A DNA stretch of 64,000 nucleotides, taken from the NCBI GenBank assembly GCA_900539655.1, contig UQCR01000022.1, forward strand, positions 3,791 through 67,790, in the 5' to 3' direction. Made by a program: the position numbers and the translations under genes. The stretch is from an uncultured Robinsoniella sp. Its GTDB lineage: Bacteria > Bacillota > Clostridia > Lachnospirales > Lachnospiraceae. Below are positions 8,290 through 15,129 of this stretch, in pieces. The stretch's first letter is position 1. Each line of letters begins with the position of its first letter. The notes under the pieces were generated by a model. The model was not told the DNA's origin, did no database searches, and saw only the letters and a list, made by a program, of their open reading frames with translations.

Positions 8290-10116
8290 TTATTCTACAG
8301 TAACCGATTTTGCAAGATTTCTAGGTTTATCTACGTCACAGCCCTTGCCCAATGCTACATAGTAGCCAAACAGCTGCAGTGGTATAATCGCCAGGGAATT
8401 GGCAAAATAGTGGTTTGTCTTTGGAATATAGATTACATAGTCCGCAGTCTTTTCTGCGTCTGTGTGGTCTGCATTGGTTACTGCCAGAAGGAATGCCCCT
8501 CTCGTCTTCACTTCCTGCATATTACTGATCATTTTTTTATACAAGTCTTCCTGGGTAAGCACTGCGGCTACCAGCGTTCCTTCTTCAATCAGGGAAATAG
8601 TGCCATGCTTTAACTCACCTGCCGCATAGGCTTCTGAATGGATATAAGAGATCTCTTTTAGTTTTAAGGAACCTTCCAGGGAAATGGCATAATCAATTCC
8701 TCTACCGATAAAGAACACGTCTTTTGCTGCGATATAACGGTTGGCAAAACGCTGGATCTTCTCTTTGTTATTCAAAAGCATTTCTATCTGCGCGGGCAGC
8801 CTTTTCAGTTCCCTGATATACTCTTCCATCTGACTGTCTGTCACTTTACCCCTTACCTGGGCAAACTTAAGAGCCAGCAGATAATGGGCAATCAGCTGGG
8901 TGCTGTATGCTTTCGTGGTAGCTACTGCTATTTCCGGTCCTGCCCAGGTATACATGACATTGTCCGCTTCTCTTGCAATAGAGCTTCCCACTACATTGAC
9001 GATTCCCAGTACCTTAATGCCATGTGCCTTAGCCTCACGCAGTGCTGCCAGAGAATCTGCTGTTTCCCCTGACTGGCTGACGATTATCGCCATGGTGTCA
9101 GGCTCAAATATTGGATTGCGGTAACGGAATTCACTAGCCAGATCCACTTCTACGGGAATCCTCGCCAGGCCTTCAAATACATATTTCGCCGTTACACCGG
9201 TGTGATAGGCGGAACCGCAGGCAATAATATAAATTTTACGTATTGCCTTGATTTCCTCTTCCGTCATCCCAAGCTCTTCTATTACAATTTCATTTCCTTT
9301 AATTCTTGGATTCAGGGTATCCGTGACTGCCTTTGGCTGTTCATACATTTCTTTTAGCATGAAATGTTCATATCCGCCCTTTTCCGCAGCGCTGATATCC
9401 CACTGTATTTCTGTAGATTCTTTATCAATTTCTTCTTCATCAATATTATAGAAGGTCATGCCGTCTTTTGTGAGCATGGCAATTTCTTCATTCTGAATAA
9501 AATAAACGTTCCTGGTGTATTTTAACACTGCCGGAACATCGGATGCAATCAAATTGCCATCCTTACTGTGTCCCACGATTAAGGGGCTGTCTTTACGAAC
9601 AGCATAGATTTCGCCCGGATGTTCTTTAAACATGATTCCAAGGGCATAAGAGCCTTCTACACGATGCATAATCTTCGTAATTGCCTCTAACGGGTCCCCT
9701 TTATAATAATAATCCAGCAGATGGGCAATGACTTCTGTATCTGTCTCTGATAAAAATTCATACCCTTTGGACTGGAGTTTTTTCTTCAACTTTAAATAGT
9801 TCTCAATAATACCGTTATGTACAACTACGATAGATGCATCTTTATTAAAATGGGGATGTGCATTTACATCAGATGGTGAGCCGTGTGTTGCCCATCTCGT
9901 ATGTCCGATTCCAGCCATTCCCGGCATAGTTGCACCTCCGTGTGTCAGTTCATCCAGAATCTTCAGACGCCCGGTGGATTTCTTCATTTCGATTGAGGTA
10001 CCATCATAAACTGCTATTCCAGCAGAATCATAACCACGATATTCCAGTTTAGACAAGCCGTCCAATAATATTGGGGCTGCCTGACTCTCTCCTATATAAC
10101 CAACAATTCCACACAT
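8290..10116 (-). CDS. glmS: Glucosamine-6-phosphate synthase GlmS
   Basis: Glutamine-fructose-6-phosphate aminotransferase, which makes glucosamine-6-phosphate for UDP-GlcNAc, peptidoglycan and other wall polymers. It is 608 residues, the usual length. The N-terminal nucleophile is Cys2 (MCGIVGYIG), with the glutaminase motifs HTRWATHG and HNGIIENY. Two SIS sugar-isomerase domains follow (SQSGETADSL; GRGIDYAISLEGSLKLKEISY), ending in KPRNLAKSVTVE, the usual C-terminal active-site tail. AGGAGGAAC is upstream. Unlike many Firmicutes, there is no room for a glmS ribozyme: the upstream gene ends only 68 bases away and that gap holds a hairpin. It therefore seems tied to the polysaccharide genes upstream. 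Confidence 0.97.
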   Translation of the reverse strand: MCGIVGYIGESQAAPILLDGLSKLEYRGYDSAGIAVYDGTSIEMKKSTGRLKILDELTHGGATMPGMAGIGHTRWATHGSPSDVNAHPHFNKDASIVVVHNGIIENYLKLKKKLQSKGYEFLSETDTEVIAHLLDYYYKGDPLEAITKIMHRVEGSYALGIMFKEHPGEIYAVRKDSPLIVGHSKDGNLIASDVPAVLKYTRNVYFIQNEEIAMLTKDGMTFYNIDEEEIDKESTEIQWDISAAEKGGYEHFMLKEMYEQPKAVTDTLNPRIKGNEIVIEELGMTEEEIKAIRKIYIIACGSAYHTGVTAKYVFEGLARIPVEVDLASEFRYRNPIFEPDTMAIIVSQSGETADSLAALREAKAHGIKVLGIVNVVGSSIAREADNVMYTWAGPEIAVATTKAYSTQLIAHYLLALKFAQVRGKVTDSQMEEYIRELKRLPAQIEMLLNNKEKIQRFANRYIAAKDVFFIGRGIDYAISLEGSLKLKEISYIHSEAYAAGELKHGTISLIEEGTLVAAVLTQEDLYKKMISNMQEVKTRGAFLLAVTNADHTDAEKTADYVIYIPKTNHYFANSLAIIPLQLFGYYVALGKGCDVDKPRNLAKSVTVE

Positions 10117-10140
10117 AGTTGTTCCTCCTCATAATTTGTT

Positions 10141-10183
10141 AAAAGCAAGTTTGCAGATTGCTTTTGGCTAGCTGCAAACTCGC
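10141..10183 (-). terminator. Hairpin between GT2 gene and glmS
   Basis: A 12-pair stem with one mismatch (GCGAGTTTGCAG/CTGCAAACTTGC on the minus strand), followed by TTTT. It starts directly after the stop of the GT2 gene. Only about 24 bases separate it from the glmS start and no promoter is seen there, so it may be a partial terminator that tunes glmS expression. Confidence 0.6.
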
Positions 10184-10184
10184 T

Positions 10185-11123
10185 CTAGCGGTTGCTTTGC
10201 TGCTGTGTCCAGTAATTGGGGCTCATGGTACATTTTAAAACCAGCCATTTTGGCAGTTTCCGATATCTTTTTCCAAAAAAGTACCCCAGATATTTAAATC
10301 CGCTTTTCATCACCAGATCTGCAATCAGCCATGGTTTATGGATTTTTATAAGATATGCTGCGGTCTGCTTAACCATTCGCATCCCTTCACTTTCTGAACT
10401 GGCCATTGAAAATATCTGGGGATGGTCGGCCTGGGAGACAGCCAGATCAAAATTGCGCTTAAACTGCATGATATTCCCATAGTTATGGGAATGATACACC
10501 ATAGCCTCCGCCACATAGGCGATCTTTCTCCCGGACTGGATCATTTTCCCAGCCATAATCATATCTTCATTAAAAATGGTATGCTTTTCAAAACCACCAA
10601 GCGCCAGATACAAATCCCGTCTATAAGCGGCGCACACATTGGAGCAGAAAAAGGTCTTAATCCCCATAGAGGGAAGGTCCTCTTTTGATTTAATCATGCT
10701 TCTGTCTCCATAGTTAAAGGATCTCGTATAACGCTCAATAATCTTACAGTCATCATTTGGAAGCTGTCTTGCATAAGCTGCACCCACTGATTCACGCTCA
10801 AATGCTTTTACCAGGGATGAAACCAGAAATTCATCTTTAGGCATGGCATCCTGAGTTATAAATAATAAAATGTCCGTATCAGACATCATGGCGGCTCTAT
10901 CTCTAGTTCCGCCATGATTAAATTCTTCTGCAGATAAATGGTGGATTTCCACCCCTGGCATATTCTCATAAATCCCGGATTTCGGAAAATACTTTTTCTC
11001 TGTATTCATAATACGAATACAATGAATGGGATAGTCCTGCCTGGTCAATATCTGCATCAGCTTATGAAATTGTTTACCCGGCTTATAGGTCGGGATGATT
11101 ACATCAACTGTATAATTTTTCAT
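10185..11123 (-). CDS. GT2 glycosyltransferase, rhamnosyltransferase-like
   Basis: A single-domain family 2 glycosyltransferase of about 312 residues. The nucleotide-sugar binding start VDVIIPTYKPGKQFHKLM, the motif EEFNHGGTRDRAAM and the QDAMP metal-binding region resemble rhamnosyltransferases of Gram-positive polysaccharide clusters. The region FNEDMIMAGKMIQSGRK carries the catalytic acid region. It acts on the cytoplasmic face, adding one sugar to a lipid-linked chain. The start is at the ATG just after the LCP gene stop; a longer frame would overlap that gene, although the ribosome binding site AGGA is rather distant. Its stop codon lies in a short sequence also found at two other gene ends in this window. 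Confidence 0.85.
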   Translation of the reverse strand: MKNYTVDVIIPTYKPGKQFHKLMQILTRQDYPIHCIRIMNTEKKYFPKSGIYENMPGVEIHHLSAEEFNHGGTRDRAAMMSDTDILLFITQDAMPKDEFLVSSLVKAFERESVGAAYARQLPNDDCKIIERYTRSFNYGDRSMIKSKEDLPSMGIKTFFCSNVCAAYRRDLYLALGGFEKHTIFNEDMIMAGKMIQSGRKIAYVAEAMVYHSHNYGNIMQFKRNFDLAVSQADHPQIFSMASSESEGMRMVKQTAAYLIKIHKPWLIADLVMKSGFKYLGYFFGKRYRKLPKWLVLKCTMSPNYWTQQQSNR

Positions 11124-11127
11124 AGGT

Positions 11128-12567
11128 TTATTGAATTCCTGTTTCATTAATGATCTTGTTACTGATCTCCTGTACCGTATTGGACGGCGTATAACCATCG
11201 CTGCCAAAGAGGTAGGTATGAAGTTCTTTTACATTTTGAGCAAGATTCACAGGTACAACACAGTCACCTGCTGCGATATTAGCCGGCATCTGTTCAAACG
11301 GAAATCCAGTGGTATCGCTCATGTTATAGGATGCAATGTCTTTTGCAAGGCTTGCCATCTCAGTAATACTTAAACTTGTGGAAATATTGTCAAATACACT
11401 GTCAATAATATTATTTAATTTTATTAAGTTTGCAGTCTTCGCCTTTTTAAAGATCTGTTCCAGAACCGTTCGCTGACGCTCTGTACGCTTAAAATCATCT
11501 CCTGTTGTATAACGGATTCTGCAGTATGATAATGCCTGTAGACCATTTAAAGTCTGAAGGCCCGTTGACTCAACCGGTACGATCTCTAAACCAGTTACTT
11601 CAGATCCTTCTACCTGATAATTGTTCAGGTGGACAATCTCATCTTCCTGTATATCGATTTCCACACCACCCAGTGCATTTACCACCTCTGCAACCGCATT
11701 AAAGTTAACCGTTACATAGTCGGTGATATCCATATCCAGATTCTTATTAATCATATTCATGGAACGTTTTGGTCCGCCAAACTGATAACACTCGGTAGCT
11801 TTTCGGTATTCGCCGTTTGTATTGTCTAAGTAAGTATCCCGGTAAATGGAAACCAGTTTAATATCTTTCGTTTCGTTATTAATACTTGCAATCATGATGG
11901 TATCACTTCGGGAATCCGTAGTGGATGCATCTCTGGAGTCCACTCCAAACAGCGCTATATTCCGGTATCCCTTCATGACCGCTGCCTGCTCAGAAGGAAT
12001 CTCAGAGTTAATAATGATATCGCCTTCTGCAATTTTTTCTGTTTTTAATTTACTGAATTTGGCGGCAACAAATAATCCTACCGCAAGCAGCAGCAGAACC
12101 AGAATTTCAATTACGAAAACAACTCTTCTCCTGGTTTTTCTCTTGGAAGATTTCCTGTTATCCTTTCCTCCCGGATAACCACCGGCAGGTGCACCATTTG
12201 CGTTTTTCGTTTTTCTGCCCTTGGGCGCTCCATTACCTTGTCCGTTGTAAGGCCCGTTCTGATATGCACCATTTTGATACTGTCCATTATATGGTCCATT
12301 CTGCTGGTATTGTCCATTGTTATATGGTCCGTTACCGGGTCCATTGTATGGTCCGTTCTGGTATCCGTTATTTGGTCCATTATAAGGTCCGTTCTGATAC
12401 TGGCCATTGTTCGGTCCGTTGTATGGTCCGTTCTGGTATCCGTTGTTCGGTCCATTATAAGGTCCGTTCTGATATGGGCCATTATATGGTCCGCTCTGAT
12501 ACGGACCGTTGTTCGGACGGCCCTGGTTTCTATTCTGGCTTTCGCGGTTTTTCTTTCGATCTGACAT
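11128..12567 (-). CDS. LytR-CpsA-Psr (LCP) family wall polymer ligase
   Basis: A 479-residue LCP protein. These enzymes transfer lipid-linked glycopolymers onto peptidoglycan at the outer membrane face. The cytoplasmic N-terminus has about 110 residues of low-complexity Asn/Gly/Pro/Tyr/Gln repeats (units like NGPYNGP), then a basic patch and one membrane segment (VVFVIEILVLLLLAVGLFVA). The extracellular LCP domain has NIALFGVDSRD, SRSDTIMIAS and VSIYRDTYLD, where Arg and Asp bind the polyprenyl pyrophosphate and metal, followed by YCRIRYTTGDDFKRTERQR. It lies between the initiating transferase WcaJ and a GT2, suggesting it anchors the polymer made here. The repetitive N-terminus is not part of the usual family layout. 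Confidence 0.93.
   Translation of the reverse strand: MSDRKKNRESQNRNQGRPNNGPYQSGPYNGPYQNGPYNGPNNGYQNGPYNGPNNGQYQNGPYNGPNNGYQNGPYNGPGNGPYNNGQYQQNGPYNGQYQNGAYQNGPYNGQGNGAPKGRKTKNANGAPAGGYPGGKDNRKSSKRKTRRRVVFVIEILVLLLLAVGLFVAAKFSKLKTEKIAEGDIIINSEIPSEQAAVMKGYRNIALFGVDSRDASTTDSRSDTIMIASINNETKDIKLVSIYRDTYLDNTNGEYRKATECYQFGGPKRSMNMINKNLDMDITDYVTVNFNAVAEVVNALGGVEIDIQEDEIVHLNNYQVEGSEVTGLEIVPVESTGLQTLNGLQALSYCRIRYTTGDDFKRTERQRTVLEQIFKKAKTANLIKLNNIIDSVFDNISTSLSITEMASLAKDIASYNMSDTTGFPFEQMPANIAAGDCVVPVNLAQNVKELHTYLFGSDGYTPSNTVQEISNKIINETGIQ
12240..12520 (-). repeat. Minisatellite coding for NGPY-type repeats in the LCP gene
   Basis: A degenerate in-frame tandem repeat in the 5' part of the LCP gene; units of 12-24 bases encode NGPY, NGPN and YQNGPYNG blocks. 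All frames stay open through it, which creates long false reading frames on both strands. Repeat number could vary between strains without breaking the frame. Confidence 0.85.
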
Positions 12568-12592
12568 TTCATTCCCCTTCTCTAATTAATCT

Positions 12593-13993
12593 TTAATATG
12601 CATTCTTATTGACAAATCCCTTGAAAATCGTCAAAAAAAGGATTTTAATATCCAATCCCAAAGTCCAGTTCTCAATATAGTACAAGTCATAATCTATACG
12701 GCGCCTGATGGAAGTGTCTCCACGATAACCATTAATCTGTGCCCAACCGGTCATCCCTGGCCGTACCTGATGCTTTATCATATAACGAGGTATTTCCTCT
12801 CTGAACTTTTCTACAAATTGCGGCCGCTCCGGCCTTGGTCCCACCAGGCTCATGTCGCCTTTCAGGACATTAAAAAGCTGCGGAAGTTCATCTATACTGG
12901 TTTTCCGCATAAACTTTCCGATTCCGGTAACACGCGGATCATTTTTGACTGTCCAGGCGCGCTTCTCTGTGTTTGGCTTTTGTACTTCCATGGACCGGAA
13001 CTTGTACATCATAAAAGGCTTATTGTGAAGCCCTACCCTCTCCTGCTTAAATATGAGAGGTCCCGGAGAAGTCAGTTTAATTACTCCGGTAACGATTAAC
13101 ATGATCGGAGAAAACAAAATAATTGCAAAGGTTCCTCCCAGAATATCAACCGCCCTTTTTACCATCATGTTGAATGTATTCGTAAGCGGGACATGCCGGA
13201 TGTTCACTACCGGAAGTCCCAAAAGGTCTTCTGTATAAGGCTTGGTCGGAATTATATTATTATAATCCGGTATAAACTTAGTATGGACGCCTGATTTTTC
13301 ACATAGTGAAACAATACGTTCCAGCTTGTAATATTCATTCAGTCCAAGAGTTATTGCGATCTCATCCAGTCTGTTCTGCGGCAGAATAACAAGCAGATTA
13401 TCTATGCGTCCAATCACTTTAATGCCTTTATACATGGTTCCGCTTTCCACATTATCATCTAAGATACCGCGAATCAGATAGCCCCATTGGGGATTTTCCT
13501 TTACCCGGTCCACAAATTCTTCTGCAGCCCGGCTGTATCCAACCAGAATAATATGCTTCAGATTTAATCCTTTTGCCCGCATGTTCATCAATACTTTGCG
13601 TATAAAATAACGGACCAGTATTTCAATGGCAATATTCAAGCCATAGAAAATAAAAAGCATCTTTCGTGAAAAGTCATTTTCATGTATCATATATAAAATA
13701 AGTATAAACAGCAACAGTGCAATACTGTTTGCTTTCATGATATTACCAAATTCTAACCGCCTGCCCTGCACTCTTTTTGGAGTATATAGGCTGAAAGCGT
13801 AATAAAGCAGCAGCAGTCCTGGTATTAATGGAATTAATGCGGACATGTAGGTTTCCACCGGAAGTTTTCCAATATCCGGATCCTCCAGCAGCCAAAACTG
13901 GATAAACCATGCCGCTACGTAACTGACCGCAATTACACAGCCATCAATTACAACATGAAAGCGATTTAAATACTTTTGATTATCTTTAATCAC
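12593..13993 (-). CDS. Undecaprenyl-phosphate sugar-1-phosphate transferase (WcaJ type)
   Basis: A polyprenyl phosphoglycosyltransferase of 466 residues that starts polysaccharide synthesis by placing a hexose-1-phosphate (usually glucose or galactose) on undecaprenyl phosphate. Four N-terminal membrane helices are followed by a Rossmann-like CoA-binding-type domain (LKHIILVGYSRAAEEFVDRV). A fifth helix comes near residue 275, then the catalytic bacterial sugar transferase domain with GPLIFKQERVG, MYKFRSM, TSIDELPQLFNVLKGDMS, LVGPRPERP and RPGMTGWAQINGYRG. GTG start with GAGGAG upstream at 9-base spacing. A strong promoter lies directly upstream, so this is the first gene of the wcaJ-LCP-GT2 unit. 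Confidence 0.95.
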   Translation of the reverse strand: MIKDNQKYLNRFHVVIDGCVIAVSYVAAWFIQFWLLEDPDIGKLPVETYMSALIPLIPGLLLLYYAFSLYTPKRVQGRRLEFGNIMKANSIALLLFILILYMIHENDFSRKMLFIFYGLNIAIEILVRYFIRKVLMNMRAKGLNLKHIILVGYSRAAEEFVDRVKENPQWGYLIRGILDDNVESGTMYKGIKVIGRIDNLLVILPQNRLDEIAITLGLNEYYKLERIVSLCEKSGVHTKFIPDYNNIIPTKPYTEDLLGLPVVNIRHVPLTNTFNMMVKRAVDILGGTFAIILFSPIMLIVTGVIKLTSPGPLIFKQERVGLHNKPFMMYKFRSMEVQKPNTEKRAWTVKNDPRVTGIGKFMRKTSIDELPQLFNVLKGDMSLVGPRPERPQFVEKFREEIPRYMIKHQVRPGMTGWAQINGYRGDTSIRRRIDYDLYYIENWTLGLDIKILFLTIFKGFVNKNAY

Positions 13994-14026
13994 TCCTCTT
14001 CACTCCTCGCTTTATCCATACGTTCT

Positions 14027-14055
14027 ATAATACAATATCTCCCTAAAAAGGGCAA
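14027..14055 (-). promoter_or_regulatory. Sigma-A promoter for the wcaJ-LCP-GT2 unit
   Basis: Minus strand TTGCCC, 17-base spacer, TATTAT, about 34 bases upstream of the wcaJ GTG start. The spacer contains CCCTTTTTAGGG, a small dyad. Confidence 0.65.
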
Positions 14056-14093
14056 CTGTCATTTTTCGTTTTGATATCTAACTTTTTTAGAAT

Positions 14094-15056
14094 TTATCTC
14101 GTATTTTTCAGACGTTTTATGATATTAATCCACAATTCAAATTGTATTTTAACATAATTCTTAATATTTTTCTTTTTGAATTTAACTTTACTTCCTTTTG
14201 CCGACAGTGCAAAACCTTTCCAAATTCCCTGCATATACTCTTTTAAATATCCTTTGCTGCCAAAAAATACTGTTTTCACCAGAATTCCGGCAATTAAGAA
14301 AGGTATATTTAATAGTATTTGCAGAAAAGGCATGTTTTTATAAACTAAATAAATATTATTTCTGGCTGAGTAGCCGATTTTAAATTCATTATATCTGGAA
14401 CCGGTTGTTCCGCTTCCCACATGATGCACTACGGCCCCAGGTGCATAACGGTTTTCATACCCAGCTATCCGCGCCCGGTATCCGATATCGATGTCTTCCA
14501 GATATGCATAATGCATTTCGTCAAAATATCCAATTTCCTGAAAAACACTTTTGCGGTATATGGCTGCTGCTGCACAGGCGGCAAAGATTCTGCGGGGCTC
14601 ATCATACAGAATTGCCGGCATATCCTTTCCCCAGGCAAATGCCCAGCCCAGGGCACAGTAGTAGTTCCCGCCATCGTCCATCAGAGTGGGATTATGCAGC
14701 TGCAATAATTTCGCCTGGCTGGAAAAACATCCCGGATGCATCTCCATATCGGCAATCATAGCTTCTACAAATTCCTCTTCTGCTTTTGTATCATTGTTCA
14801 ACAGGATTACATAAGGTGCCTTTGCTTTCATAATTCCGGTATTTACCGCTCTGCAAAAACCATAATTCCGCTTTAGCACGATACATTTTACTTCCGGGTA
14901 TTTCTCTTTTACAAATGAAATGCTCCCGTCTTCGGACCCGTTATCTACCAGAAGGATCTCAAAGTCTTTCTCCGTCTGTCTGCGCAATGAGTCCAGACAA
15001 TTATCCAGATAAGCCATTCCATTAAAATTTGGTATCACAATTGATACTTTACACAT
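14094..15056 (-). CDS. GT2 glycosyltransferase
   Basis: A 320-residue family 2 glycosyltransferase of the rhamnosyltransferase-like group. The N-terminal GT-A fold begins VSIVIPNFNGMAYLDNCL, with VDNGSEDGS, the DXD-type block ILLNNDTKAEEEF and the catalytic region YLEDIDIGYRARIAGY. A C-terminal hydrophobic segment (ILLNIPFLIAGILVKTVFF) suggests membrane association. It is the last gene of the large run starting near 32.8 kb and precedes the wcaJ promoter. Donor and acceptor sugars cannot be read from the sequence. Confidence 0.9.
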   Translation of the reverse strand: MCKVSIVIPNFNGMAYLDNCLDSLRRQTEKDFEILLVDNGSEDGSISFVKEKYPEVKCIVLKRNYGFCRAVNTGIMKAKAPYVILLNNDTKAEEEFVEAMIADMEMHPGCFSSQAKLLQLHNPTLMDDGGNYYCALGWAFAWGKDMPAILYDEPRRIFAACAAAAIYRKSVFQEIGYFDEMHYAYLEDIDIGYRARIAGYENRYAPGAVVHHVGSGTTGSRYNEFKIGYSARNNIYLVYKNMPFLQILLNIPFLIAGILVKTVFFGSKGYLKEYMQGIWKGFALSAKGSKVKFKKKNIKNYVKIQFELWINIIKRLKNTR

Positions 15057-15102
15057 AATCCAGTCCCCTTACGCTATTTCCGGACAGTACGTCGAAACCG
15101 TC

Positions 15103-15129
15103 CCGGGGCGTGTATAAAAACACGCTCTA
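15103..15129 (-). repeat. Small hairpin with shared TAGAGCGTGTTT end sequence
   Basis: A six-pair stem GCGTGT/ACACGC around a TTTTAT loop (minus strand), beginning at the stop codon of the tandem GT2 gene. The 12 bases TAGAGCGTGTTT recur exactly at the end of the methyltransferase gene (26851-26862), and with one change at 10176-10187. The rest of the gap to 15056 holds a GGAC/GTCC dyad and no gene. Confidence 0.45.

Noticed and set aside
10117..10187. glmS ribozyme
   Set aside because: The gap is far too short for the ribozyme core, and its conserved sequence is not seen.
12111..12596. Long open frames on both strands over the LCP gene 5' end
   Set aside because: They result from the NGPY-coding minisatellite, which keeps other frames open. 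Only the LCP frame has a domain, start site and context.
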